From: Cheiracanthium punctorium
Taxonomy: Eukaryota > Arthropoda > Arachnida > Araneae > Cheiracanthiidae
Reading direction: 5' to 3'
NCBI GenBank assembly: GCA_038373885.1
Contig: JAWZYV010011908.1
Span: 1,054,001 to 1,118,000 of the forward strand
Length of the DNA stretch: 64,000 bases
Numbering within the stretch: the stretch's first letter is position 1; every line of letters starts with the position of its first letter. This document shows, piece by piece, positions 47,627-57,793 of the stretch. The notes under the pieces are model-generated. The model had not been told where the DNA came from and did not search any database. It saw nothing but the letters and a program-made list of their open reading frames with translations. The translations under genes were made by a program, and so were the position numbers.

Positions 47627-48142
47627 TAGAGTGTGTCACAATCTCCCCCCTCCGGGTTTGGAAGGCTTTTAAAATATATTACCAATACAGCATCAAAGTT
47701 CAAAGTTGACTTTACGGGGAAAAGAAACATTACAAGTTTTGTTGTTCACAAATAACCAGTTTCCTCGTCGTTGAATTGGTCGAGGCTCTATCGACGACAA
47801 TCGCCTTCATCCATGGCCACCACGCTCTCCAGACCATAAGTATGCGATTTTTTTATGGTGTTATATAAAAGATCATGTGTTGGTGCCCCCTGTGCCTCAT
47901 TTACGCCAAAGGATCACAACCGCATTCGCTACCATTGATCGCGACAAGTTAAAGCGAGTATGGGAGGGAAGAATTTGACTTTAGACTTGGTAGATGCCAC
48001 ATCACGAAAGGTTCACATATTGAACATTTATGAAAAAAAAGCTTGTAACATTCTTTATCAATAAAGTCAACTTTGTTGCTGTATTGATAATGTATTTTTT
48101 AATAAGCTTTCCAAACTCGGGAGGGAATTGTGACACACTCTG
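47627..48142 (+). mobile_element. IS630/Tc1-mariner-type element, internally deleted
   Basis: The terminal inverted repeats extend roughly 85 bp: TAGAGTGTGTCACAAT... on the left and CAGAGTGTGTCACAAT... on the right (reverse complement). Both continue through CGGGTTTGGAAGGCTT and a CAATACAGCA..CAAAGTTGACTTTA block. TA precedes the left end; the right-hand TA is mutated. It encloses only the 3' part of a transposase gene. Confidence 0.75.
47805..48029 (+). pseudogene. Transposase C-terminus, IS630/Tc1-mariner superfamily (DDE_3 type)
   Basis: The plus-strand frame reads WPPRSPDHKYAIFLWCYIKD and then a VPPVPHLRQRI stretch. A frame change leads to DFRLGRCHITKGSHIEHL and a stop. WPxRSPDL.P.DFFLWG.IKD with the third catalytic acidic residue, followed by a GSHIEHL terminus, is characteristic of an arthropod IS630/Tc1-mariner subgroup. 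The LTPCDF segment is mutated (HKYAIF), so the catalytic neighbourhood is damaged, and the N-terminal DNA-binding domain and first two Asp residues are deleted. It keeps its position next to the right inverted repeat. Non-functional. Confidence 0.75.
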
Positions 48143-50559
48143 AATATATGCCTGTTCTTTTGTCTATCCTCTGTAAAGTATTAAGATAAATTCTGATATT
48201 CTGCGGTTTCTTTAAAAAAACGAAAGTAAAATTAAAATTACAAAATATTTAATTTCATTAAAAAAATAATTCCTTGTGTGGGGGTCTCTTCGCCCTCCTG
48301 CCCCCGCAGTACGGGGTAACTTTCAAGTGTGTGTTCGGGGGTTTTGGAGGCTTACTGTATACCACTGCTAGGGGCGTAACCCTTGTGAGGAGCACTTTCC
48401 AAACATTGTGTTGAGGGGGCGCAAAATTCAGACCCTGCCAGAAGCAATCATGGCACCTCAGCTACAATGCTATTGCTCCTTCTTCTTAACCGAAAGCTGT
48501 CGACCACCTCAAGTTTGCGTGTTTCTTGACCCCTCCAGGAACAAAACAACCCTCTGCAAGAAAGTCGCCCCCTCAGTCTCAAGGTCACCCTTTTATGGCT
48601 ATTTTATCTGTTAATCATCTGCAAAGTCAAGAAATATTTCTTGCTACTTCTGACTAATTCATTTGAGACGATTACTTCTCACAAAAGCCTCTTTGAGTTC
48701 TTTGTGAAAAAGCTCCGTATCCACAGGCTTTTGTCTTATCGAAAAATAGTAGCACTACACTCTTTGAGTTTCAACCAATATAGAAAAAAAAATATTTGAC
48801 AGTAGAAAGATTGGAACGAAATTTTTGAGGGGGCTGAAGCCCCCACAAGCCCCATGGAGTCGACGACTATGGCCGTACATATATAAACTTAAATTCGGCT
48901 TGATGGAAAAATATTAAAACTCATGCTAAAATTACCCGGGGAATGATATATCCCGATATCCTCAACCCCGGCTTCATATGTTCTTACATCGTCGGTCTTC
49001 TGTCAAATGAATTTATATATTTAAAAGGGGACAATGTGTTCATGCTTTCCTCATGCTCATGACTAAAAACTCATCGTGGTCATGATGCACGAACTGCTTG
49101 TTGTACAAAATTTCTTCGGAAGACAATAAATCAAATAGTACAAATTGACATAGTTTCTATAAAACAAGGCGCAGAATTTGAATACGGCAGCTTTACGATT
49201 TCACATTAGTTCTGTCTCGGTATGTTGGAACATTCAATAATTAAGAAGAGGAGGAGTGGAGATTACAGTACTTACATTTTTTGTACTGATATTTTTTTAA
49301 ACATTACTTACGTTTTTTCTCTATTACGTAACATCATAAAAGTACGCTTATTCACTATCTCAGAAACCTTTTATACCTCATTAACGGTAAACAGAACTGA
49401 CCATGGTCTCTTTATGATTTTGTGATTTCTGTTTAGTTCAACCATGGGGGCCGGGAGGGGGGTGAAAGGGGGCGCACTTGCACCACCCTGGAGTTTGAAA
49501 AAGTATAATTAACCTGAAAATATAAGTAATTTGCTTTACAATTAAGACAGATAAAAAAATAGCCTGAATGTGTTTGTGATATTTTGAATTCTACTTGTAA
49601 CTGTCGAATTAAATTAGATGTTTAGACTTGTGTTTAGGGCTTAATATTTTCTACCATTGTACATGAATTTGAAACTTTTGAGAAGTCATCCACATTTTGA
49701 TTTTGGATAATTTTGGCGCACGCACATGAGCCCTCATAATGTATTGACCAACGCTTACGGTCGCAGTAGTGTTGAATGCGTCACGGCATGTGCCCGCAAT
49801 TAGGAAAAACTATTTTGAAATAGTCTCGATAATATTCGAGGTAGACCGGACTGGGCTTGTCTCGAATTATCGAAATCATCAAATTAATAAACAAATAAAT
49901 GGAAATAAATCAATTTTTGTGATTTGAGTACATATTTAAATGAAAAATGTAGTTACATATAATCATATTACTGATTAGATCAGGTTAATTATATCAGAAT
50001 ACAATAATCAACTATTTTGTATTGACACGTTGACTCGTTTCCGAACAGCAGTATCGCACCATTGCCAAAGCAGCGTGTCAATACTGCACAGAAATGTCTA
50101 TGAGAACATCTACAGAAAAAACACAACTACTTTCTTTAAGAGAGGGATTTCTGATAGGGCTTCCGGGTGCACCAAGTATTTGAATTTTCGTCCTGCAATT
50201 AAAAAAATTGCCTGTTTCATATGTGTTGGTCATTATTTGGGAGCTAAACTGATTTTTTCACTAACTGAGATATAGGGAAAACTAGAACAATCGAGACTCG
50301 AACTATCCAGACTCTATTGTGAATATGATTAAATACCATTATTTTAGGACATAACGCTTAAAGTTTAACATTTCTTTTTAACATTATAGAGTTAACTTTT
50401 CAGAGATTTAAACTCAAAAACTGTTAGATGAAAATTTGTGTTTTGAGTTTTTTGACATGGTGGTTTTTCAAATATTAAGTAAAAGCATCACTGCGTCATT
50501 TCCGAAACTTGGGCTCAGTTTTAATACGTGGATGCCCTTGCCAACTGCACTTAAGGAAA
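48143..50559. other. Intergenic sequence with MITE fragments, no gene recognised
   Basis: Around 48300-48425 and 48820-48870 there are GC-rich MITE-like ends (GGGGGCTGAAGCCCCC), and 49440-49500 has GGGGGCCGGGAGGGGGGTG. A short inverted pair ATTGACACG / CGTGTCAAT flanks 50031-50081. Open frames of 60-81 codons have no domain features. Confidence 0.45.
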
Positions 50560-50775
50560 ACCTGCACATGGGCTATCTGTCACGGAAGGAGCAGGTTACC
50601 TTGGGCAGAGGACTTTTTAAAGGGTTCTAACGCGTTTTCACGTAACATGTAGAGAAAACTGGCCAGGACTCAAAACCGTCTCACCCGGACACCCGGACAA
50701 CCGGACACCCGCGCGGCAGATCAGAACTATTGACCTTCAGATTTCAGCCATTTTGAGTACTGGACATGGCGGGGA
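50560..50775 (-). repeat. tRNA-derived SINE copy
   Basis: AACCTGCACATGGGC, AGGGTTCTAACGCGTTTTCA and GAGAAAACTGGCCAGGACTC match the 19.6-kb SINE in order. A triplicated CCGGACA(C/A)CCG insertion lies at about 50686-50710. The head is diverged. Confidence 0.65.
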
Positions 50776-51092
50776 CCCACCCCTAAGCCAAAAATTGCTA
50801 TATACATCAATGATTGAGAAAAAAACATTTCGCTTCAGTTTTTCTGGGGAAATTCGTCTGTCCAAATATGAAACAATGTTATCAAAATTGCATATAATTT
50901 AAATAATTAATTATTAGTATACTTAAATTGAGGTATTACTAATTAGGCCAAACTAATAGTTTAAGATTCTGTACTTTTCAGCTGCGACAAAATAACTTTG
51001 ACAATGTGTATTTCACATATTGATGCTACATTTTCCAGTCATGATTCTTCTTCCTTCAAACGCCAAATAGTCTATTTTTTTATAGGTATGCA
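50776..51092. other. AT-rich intergenic sequence, nothing recognised
   Basis: No structure or coding similarity. Confidence 0.5.
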
Positions 51093-51094
51093 TA

Positions 51095-51640
51095 CAGGGT
51101 GTCCCTGAAGGTAGTTAAATACATACAAACAAGCATTTTTCTGCATTGAAACGTTTGGTCGGAAATGAAAAATGTAGATAGATTCAGCACGATAGGGCTT
51201 TAGCCTATTTCGAAAATAATGTGCGTAATGACCCCATTGTCATCTTGACCCCGTCTTTGATTGGACAAGTTGAACTAGTCTCTTGGCCAGGACGTTCATT
51301 AGATTAATCAAGTGTCCAATTTTGCTTTTGGGGACATCTCAAAGCACTCGTTTACGAGACTCCAGTTGACACAGATGAGGGCCTCATTGCAAAATTTCAG
51401 TAACCACTGCAGCCGTTCGTGGAGCACCTGTCATCTTCGAAAGGGTACGCCAATCACTTGCTAGACACTACCAGCACATATGAGCATTTACAGTAGAGCT
51501 TTTTCATTTCTTTTGCATTTGCTATATTTCCATCTACACTTTTTATTTCTAACCCCACACTGCTAATCTGCTATACAAAAAATGCTTCTTTATATGCATT
51601 TTATTGTTTTAGTTTGACCTATGAATTCAGGAACACCCTG
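51095..51640 (+). mobile_element. 546-bp IS630/Tc1-mariner-type element
   Basis: TA at 51093-51094 and 51641-51642 flank the inverted repeats CAGGGTGTCCCTGAA and CAGGGTGTTCCTGAA (reverse complement). The interior holds the 3' part of a transposase gene, so this is an internally deleted derivative. Confidence 0.85.
51275..51484 (+). pseudogene. Transposase C-terminus fragment, IS630/Tc1-mariner type
   Basis: The frame gives WPGRSLD, a stop, then FCFWGHLKALVYETPVDTDE and GLIAKF. A +1 change gives TAAVRGAPVIFERVRQSLAR, then HYQHI and a stop. WP.RSPDL.p.DF..WGHLKSLVYeTPVDtdEdLiARI and the ERVRQSL.R..H terminus are recognised from insect and arachnid mariner-like transposases with CAGGGTGT termini. 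The third catalytic Asp (LD) survives but a stop follows it. The upstream DNA-binding and first catalytic regions are deleted. Non-functional, and part of the TA-flanked element around it. Confidence 0.75.
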
Positions 51641-51753
51641 TATATGAATTTTATATATCCTGGGTGCATCATTGGGAGATCTGGAAATGATCCTGCCGCC
51701 GCCCTTGAGTTCAATCGTGTTTCAGTGAGTATGGACGAACTCCAAAACCTGTA

Positions 51754-51959
51754 GGGGAAGGGGGGCAAGACGGGCTACTTAATGTTTGGAGCGTAATAAA
51801 ACCCACATCTTTAAGTATTTTGAATATTTATTTATTTATAATTACTCTTACATAATCAATCTTTAGAAAAAAGGAACTTAAGGAATTTTACACTAATAGA
51901 AAATGAAAAAAATGGCCAATTTTGTCAAAAATATCCAACACCCCATCTTGCCCCCTAGG
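51754..51959. mobile_element. 206-bp TA-flanked MITE with GGGGCAAGA termini
   Basis: TA at 51752-51753 and 51960-51961 flank ends sharing GGGGGCAAGACGGG and GGGGGCAAGATGGG (reverse complement) a few bases in. It abuts, or is inserted at, the left end of the pogo-like element whose terminus GGGTAAGACGGG starts at 51962. Related termini suggest a pogo-derived MITE. Confidence 0.6.
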
Positions 51960-52011
51960 TAGGGTAAGACGGGATACCCTATTGGGAAAGATGGGGTATG
52001 GGAGACATATT

Positions 52012-53130
52012 CTATTTTTGGTTGCAAAACTCGCAAACAAATACTGCATGGTCGTCCTCATCATCTATCCCAGCACAGTTATAGCATGCCCAATTCCTAC
52101 AGAGAGAACATTGCGGTCCATCCCTGATTAGAATCCAAGTATTTTCCATAACAGTAAAAGCAAGGGATACTATCTTCTTCGTTGTCACATTCTGGTGAGG
52201 AATTAGGATTATTGTTGGTTTTCTTCTTATTCTTAGAAAAATCGGTTTTCTTTATTTTCATTCTTTCTTCTAACTCATTTTTATACGGGGAAGAAGTTAT
52301 GATAGCCATTTTTCCTCGTTACCTTGTCACGCGTGAAATTTTGCGAGTTACAGGATAAGGCATCACTTGCTAAGGACTAGGACTAACTACAGAGAATATT
52401 GATGGTGGAGTAGTTGGCCTTTGATCTATTTCGATATTGGACTTCCAAGTGCAGAATCCTGGCTCAGTCTCTGCTTCAATCTCAGATGGTGTCATGACAA
52501 CAGGCATGTGGCATATCAGCGGTTCGTCAATAGTTACTTTATCAGAATCTTCAACTGTCGAAACTGAAGTTATCTTTGCAGGTATTGTCTCAGCCGTTAT
52601 CGTCTCAGGGTCAACTGAAGCTTCAGCGAAATGGTCATGCGAATGGTCTATTTGGAGCTGTGACTCCGTTGTCCGACGTAGTGGTTTGTTGCAATGCTTC
52701 AGTGATGGATAATCTCTCTGTTTGTGGCATATTTGTCGCCATTGAGGAGTAAAATCAATATCGGAAAAAACTGTTCGATCGTATAGCTAAATCCCACATT
52801 TTTTGAAGCCATTTACAGCCGTATCGACAATTCTGGTTGAATCCCTAAATCCAATCTTCGTCAGCTTCTTTTTTTTCACAAAGAGATGTTGCTTCCCATT
52901 TTTTGCTGCAAGAGTGTATGCCAAAGCCCTTAAATATTTTGTTGCAAGTCCATAAAGACGACCCTCCTTATCCATTATATAATTGCAAAGTTCCTTCTCT
53001 TCGTCATCAGAAAATGTTCGCTATTTTTGGGCCTAAAGGAACTTTCACCGAAGTTGTAGGAGCAGCAGGACCTTCTAGGGCTGCACGAGCTTCTTTCACT
53101 TTTCTTTCAAGGATCGTTTGACCGGTTGCC
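52012..53130 (-). pseudogene. Pogo-like transposase relic 1: CENPB-type DNA binding plus PHD-like end, DDE core lost
   Basis: Minus strand. About 53125-53000 reads LERKVKEARAALEGP, the end of a psq-type helix-turn-helix. About 53010-52865 is a CENPB-type helix-turn-helix (FSDDEEKELCNYIMDKEGRL, then YGLATKYLRALAYTLAAKNG). The next recognisable residues, STRIVDTAVNGFKKCGI, a TAG in place of the family Trp, then YDRTVFSDIDFTP, are the end of a pogo DDE domain, so the catalytic Asp residues between are deleted. A long acidic region leads to VMPYPVTRKISRVT, ITSSPYKNELEERMKIKK and, after frame changes, a PHD-like zinc finger (IPCFYC, CSLCRNWACYNCAG, AVFVCEFCNQ, stop at 52012). A relic of a pogo-type DNA transposon (Tc1/mariner superclass), catalytically dead. 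Confidence 0.75.
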
Positions 53131-53446
53131 TTTTATCAATATTACGCTACTGAATTGGTCATTAATTCACACAGCTAAGAGAAGAGGAAAACACAAAAGA
53201 AATAAAACACTTGACTTTAAAAAAATTCTAATCAGATAATAGCAATATTTATATGTTGCAAATTTCATTCATTTTAAAATTTGTTATTTACCAATCATAA
53301 TATATTCAGAGTAAAAGGTTTACTAAACTATAAACCTTGTAGCATTCTATCTTCCATGACATTGCATGTAAAAGTAAATATATATTTTATTTTCATACTT
53401 TCGTATTAAAACATTTATAAGTTATTAATATCAATTATATTACGTA

Positions 53447-53488
<42 letters not shown>

Positions 53489-53932
53489 AATTTTAGTCGT
53501 TATCGAAGAAGAAAACAATAATTAAACTCGAATGGCTTTTGCTGTTCGGGTTGTAAAATATTAAAAGCCTAGTTTATTTTCCCAAATATCAAAGAATACT
53601 TTTTAATAAAGAAGTTTAGTATTAATTTTTCATATTTGAACACAGTGTTTATTTGTTTATTTGAAACCGTAAAATTCAATAAATTATAACAGAAAATAAA
53701 CACATACTATTACTTAAAATAAAAGTATGAGAAAGATTCAGAAATAATTTTTAATTAATTTTAAAAGAATATCAATTTCATAAACAGATATCTCACGGTT
53801 AGGCTTGGATGAATTTTTTAATGAATAAGCTTTGTGTTCAAATATGAAAATTTTAATTCTATTTATGTTTGTTTATTCGAAACTGTAAAATTAAATAAAT
53901 GATAACCGTAAATAAACATATTGCTAAAAATA
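53131..53932. other. AT-rich sequence with an (ATT)n microsatellite
   Basis: Uninterrupted (ATT)n occupies about 53450-53487. Two related AT-rich blocks (about 53640-53700 and 53860-53925) share TTTGTTTATT.GAAAC.GTAAAATT. No coding similarity is seen. Confidence 0.55.
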
Positions 53933-54559
53933 AAGGAGGGGAGACCGGGGCTAGTAGTGACATTTTCGATATTTTTGATATTATCCGCAAGGTTTGAACT
54001 GAAGTAAAACATTCACTGTATGAAACGTTAGAGTAATTCTTGTATAATATATTTATAAAACTATCATTAACATTATTAACGTTTTTCATAATTCTGCGTA
54101 ACCTCCAAATTTGTCACAACTAGTAGTGACATGCTTGGGGCACATTGTGACGCATACAGATCCATTGTAACATATACAAATTATGTAAGAAATGCAATTA
54201 AATGGAAATTTTTAAATCAATAATGAGAAATTTATTCATTTATAACGTTCTTAACATAATAAAAACACTTATGTTTTTAATAACACTCTAAAACAAATGA
54301 GAATAAAATAGTTAAATTACTAACACTTGTAAATTCTTAGTCCTTTATAAAGTTACTTTTAGAGACATTCAACAATAAAAATAAAAGAAAAAACCTTAGG
54401 TTAATAAAAAAGAAATAAAAAGTAGCCAACAATAATCTTTGATCATATTGATCTTTGGCTTGACCTTCTACAACGTGTAGACCTATATCCTATAGGCCTA
54501 TGTATATTTTTAATTCTCCGCTTTCATCGCTTGTTTCAGCGTCTGATTTTTAGTTAATA

Positions 54560-55347
54560 AAAATGTAAAAAGGATCATTTTTGGTACATTTAACATGTGC
54601 CAATCCTTTAACTGTCATGCATTGCACCCAGTTTTCTCCTGGTCAAGAATTTTTGTATTGCTCGACGCAAACTAAACATGCGAAATTTTCGTCATCTTCA
54701 GAGCTATCTGATTCTTGCTTCTTAATTTTTTTCAATATTCTAGGTGTAACTTTTTTATGTCTTTCTTGGCGTTTCCATATAATTTATTTTTTGCTTTCTC
54801 TTCTTCTATTTGTTTCCTGCATTCTCTTGTTTTTTATTCTACTCGAATTTTCTCTTTTATAGGCGTGCTTGTTAGATTGGCAAATTTCAAACATTTACGA
54901 GCGCAGCTCTTGCCCATTCGAGGTCCTGTTTTAGGGAGCGGTCTTATTTCTACAAAACTTACAGTTGATACATTGGACTCAGTTCTGAAGAGCATATGAA
55001 GTCTTCATCTGTAAAGCTTTTTTCTATTAAATTCCCCCATTCCCCTTGAAAGAAATCCTGCTTGAATATTTTTTGGAGTGGCAGCACTAGGAAGACCTAT
55101 TTTGACAAAACTGGGTATGTCGTAGATCGACACAGTGCTCAATATTTCCTTTCGTATTAGTACTCTTATTTTTATCAATATATCTCGAAAGGGACATTCC
55201 ATTTACATTGAATAGTTCTTGGGCTTTTCTTAAACTGCACCTTCCGGAATTTACTTCTATTGCAGCCCTTTTATAATGTTCTAAAGTTGTCTTTTCTCTT
55301 TCAGTGCGCCACTTGTAATTTCCTACAATTTTTACTGAAACATGCAA
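54560..55347 (-). pseudogene. Pogo-like transposase relic 2: psq DNA-binding domain joined to C-terminal PHD-like end
   Basis: Minus strand. Residues about 9-55 of the first frame form a psq-type helix-turn-helix: GNYKWRTEREKTTLEHYKRA, then the recognition part CSLRKAQELFNVNGMSLSRY. Within about 15 codons the sequence switches to the end of a DDE domain in another frame (YDIPSFVKIGLPSAATPKNI, then QAGFLSRGMGEFNR), so the CENPB-type domain and catalytic core are deleted. Then come a basic segment (VSFVEIRPLPKTGPRMGKS, TSTPIKEKIRVE, stop) and a PHD-like end (FACLVC, ENWVQC, LAHVKC) with one expected Cys replaced. Several stops and frame changes make it non-functional. It has the same domain order and orientation as relic 1 but is not the same copy. 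Confidence 0.75.
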
Positions 55348-55377
55348 ACCTTTATTAAAATTATGATGTATTCAGAG

Positions 55378-55548
55378 CAAGGGCGGCTCCAGTGAGGGGG
55401 CTATGGGTGGGCCATGGCCCCCTCCGAAGTTTTGTTTTGTAACCTTAGATTCGCATACTTCGTGCGTTCAATTTGCATTTTGGACAATGTATACCCATCT
55501 GAAAAGTTCAATGGCCCCCTCCGAAAATTCAGTCTGGAGCCACCCTTG
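55378..55548. mobile_element. 171-bp hAT-type MITE inside pogo-like element 2
   Basis: The termini CAAGGGCGGCTCCAG and CAAGGGTGGCTCCAG (reverse complement) are flanked by ATTCAGAG (55370-55377) and ATTCAGAA (55549-55556). The inner arms carry ATGGCCCCCTCCGAA in direct repetition (about 55418 and 55511). The 60-codon frame across it is not a gene. Confidence 0.85.
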
Positions 55549-55616
55549 ATTCAGAAGCAATGTCACAATGTGCCTCCAACGCTTCGTCACAACTAGCCCC
55601 ACCTTACGCCATTTTA

Positions 55617-56109
55617 CCATTAGTTTACTTTATTCATTAGTTTCCGAAATGTTGGAATGAACAACAAATGAAATACATAGAATAACAGCTCAAAACACAA
55701 CCAATCAAAAAATGTTTGAGCAGTTTACATACCTCAGTATCCTTAGTGGCAAGAATGATTCCGATGTAGGTCACAAAGTTTACTTTTGTAATACGAAACA
55801 CGATAAATATTTGTATCTCGAAAACAAAAGAACGCTAAACTTCCAAACATCCACAGCAGAGACAATCAACCTGTTCACTCACTTGACGCGACAGGTGCTG
55901 CAACCTATCAGCTCAGCCTGGAAGCTCGATGGCATAACTTGCCCCCTGGCACAACTAACCCCCCTATACAAACATCGTGTAATAATTTTAGGGGAACCGT
56001 CGTCCCCCTAAAATTAAGGCACGATTTATTGATACAATTAATTATATATTGTTTTACATACAATGCCATGCTATATGAAATGATATGATTAAAAGTAATA
56101 AAATATGAA
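55617..56109. other. Intergenic sequence with another GGGG(T)TAGTTGTG terminus
   Basis: On the minus strand near 55966 the sequence reads TAGGGGGGTTAGTTGTGCCA followed by GGGGGCAAGTTATGCC, the doubled terminal motif of the neighbouring pogo-like elements. It could be the far end of pogo-like element 1 with element 2 nested inside. A 99-codon plus-strand frame here has no family features. Confidence 0.45.
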
Positions 56110-56472
56110 CTAACTTTTTAAGAATTCCACATTATGTTGCAAAGTGTTTTCATCTTCTGATGTTGTATTTCCAGCCGTTGTATTTTCTGCAGTATGCACA
56201 GAGTCAGAGCATTCAGCTAAATTAATATTGTGACTGAATTTTTCTTCCGAATGTATTAAAATTTTATCTGAAGAACACTCTTCAAAGTTATTTTCCTTAC
56301 AAAGTATATCATTTGGAATCTGTTCATTTGAACCTGATGCAATAGATCTCACATCAGAAGAATCTCCGTCTCTAATCCAGCATGCCAAACTTTTCGCATA
56401 TTTTGCTGCCTCCAATTTCAGCTTAGCAGCTCTTTTACGCTTTTGAGACCCACTTGCACAAGTCCTTTTCAT
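56110..56472 (-). CDS. Short frame resembling the basic N-terminus of a hAT/zinc-finger-MYM-type transposase
   Basis: A 120-codon minus-strand frame starts MKRTCASGSQKRKRAAKLKL, followed by an acidic, Ser/Asn-rich stretch and a stop after NVEFLKS. A start of the type MKR..SG.QKRKR... followed by low-complexity acidic sequence is common upstream of the TTF-type zinc finger in hAT-derived, ZMYM-like proteins. The zinc finger itself is not seen: the frame ends and the sequence to 55617 shows no match. A weak donor-like AAA/GTTAGT overlaps the last codons. It could be a first exon, a truncated relic or chance. A weak call resting on the basic start alone. Confidence 0.3.
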   Translation of the reverse strand: MKRTCASGSQKRKRAAKLKLEAAKYAKSLACWIRDGDSSDVRSIASGSNEQIPNDILCKENNFEECSSDKILIHSEEKFSHNINLAECSDSVHTAENTTAGNTTSEDENTLQHNVEFLKS

Positions 56473-56999
56473 ATTGAATTATGTATAAGGAAGCTCTGCA
56501 ATCATTTAATCCTATGAAATAATACGTTGAAGAATCAACAACATCATACAGCTCATTTCCAAGCAGGTGTTTGTGCTTCAAGTAGAAAAGGCAACAAATT
56601 TATGGTGAAAAAATTTCCCTTACATTTGTTAAAACGATAGATAGTTTTACAGTTTTATCTTGAAAAGCGTTAAACAGATTTTCTATTAATCTTTCTTATG
56701 TGTGATTAATACCAATATTTAGTCTAGTCATGTGGGAATATCATGAAATAAATAGAATTTAAAAAAGAAAAAAAAAGCTTTTTAAATATAATGTAATGAA
56801 AATTCTCTCAATTCGGACACAAGTTTTAATATTTAAAAGATATTAGCTATAATTCATACTTAATCACAATCCCAATACTTAAATGTATGTTTTATGCAGT
56901 GTCGCGCAGCATGCTGGCCCATAAGATAAGAATAGTTTTAGAGAGGGCCTTGCATTTGTGGTTAGGGACTCATCTCAGGCTTTGAAATATTTTAGAATG
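56473..56999. other. Intergenic sequence, nothing recognised
   Basis: AT-rich, with no coding or structural signal found. Confidence 0.45.
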
Positions 57000-57232
57000 A
57001 GAACAATACTCCTGAAGGATCCGCCGATTAGTGAACTGTATTGTGAGTGAAAGTTACTACTAGTGAATAGGTAAAAAAAACATTTATTGTATAGCGAAAT
57101 AAGTGGAGCAAAGAAAAACTGCGTAGATTACATGCGACGACCTATACTCAACTGCGTAATGGAGAACCAGGGGGTAACAGAGCCACGCCAAATAACAAGC
57201 ACCGCTGACGGCAAGCGCCAAGACGCAAACAT
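57000..57232 (-). mobile_element. Probable 3' LTR of the BEL/Pao element
   Basis: On the minus strand, downstream of pol, a G-rich polypurine-like CCTGGGGGTA precedes TGTTTGCGTCTTGGC at 57232. A possible polyadenylation signal (CAATAAATG) lies near 57090, and the block is less AT-rich than its flanks. The 3' edge is not defined because the 5' LTR is absent from this truncated copy. A 79-codon plus-strand frame here is not a gene. Confidence 0.35.
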
Positions 57233-57520
57233 ACCCCCAGGCATTGAAGGGTACCTTCAATACAATTTGTACAACAATACAAGATACGAGGTATTACAAT
57301 TCACAATTACAAATGCTTCAGTTTAAAGTTAGTTGTCAATAAAATCTTAAAGTTCTGGATTACATTGAATACAAAAATGTTCAGGTGACGAAATTTAACA
57401 AATTGCAAACAATGTCAAAAAAATAGAACACATAGAGTATTACAAATTTTTGAAAATTCTCACTTTGACACAATATATGAAAGCAATAATAGGAAAATAT
57501 ATACATTCAACAATTTCTTA
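57233..57520 (-). mobile_element. BEL/Pao 3' non-coding sequence
   Basis: Between the pol stop (after ILPLEP) and the presumed polypurine tract. AT-rich, with no frame recognised. Confidence 0.4.
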
Positions 57521-57793
57521 TCAAGGTTCAAGTGGTAAAATTGCTAATTTGGTAATTGGCCTTTTCAAAATACCCGCCTTGGTCTTCACAAGGCACACTC
57601 TTACTTTCTCGTCCTTACCCAGAATTAGCCCTGTTAAATTTCTTTTACCTAATAGCCAAGTTGCAGTGGGCATATTCTCTTCTTTAACTATGACTACCGT
57701 GCCCTCCTGAATGTTATTTTTTGAAAAATACCATTTGTTTCTTTGATGGAGGTGATTAAGGATTAAGATAATCACGTTGCCACCTCTTCCATA
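57521..57793 (-). pseudogene. BEL/Pao pol C-terminus (DUF5641-like), separated by an insertion
   Basis: Reads RNKWYFSKNNIQEGTVVIVK, then ENMPTATWLLGK and DEKVRVCLVKTKAGILKRPI, then TKLAILPLEP and a stop. This is the C-terminal domain that follows the integrase core in BEL/Pao polyproteins. The first codons, WKRWQRDYLN in one frame, lie directly against the inserted element at 57794 and continue the frame interrupted at 58956. A small duplication around AATCCTTAAT (about 57750) shifts the frame between DYLN and the RNKW segment. VISTHP-like residues after WLLGK are altered. Inactive as a protein. Strand, order and frame tie it to the pol fragments at 58956-61668. Confidence 0.85.

Larger units (their letters stand above)
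53933..55614 (-). mobile_element. Pogo-like element 2 (TA-flanked, internally deleted)
   Basis: TA at 53931-53932 and 55615-55616. Fourteen bases in from each TA the ends share GGGGCTAGTAGTGAC and GGGGCTAGTTGTGAC (reverse complement of the right end). Subterminal copies of GTGACA/GGCACATTGTGAC lie at about 54100-54150 and 55560-55575. It encloses the transposase relic at 54560-55347 and is itself hit by a hAT MITE at 55378-55548. Confidence 0.7.
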
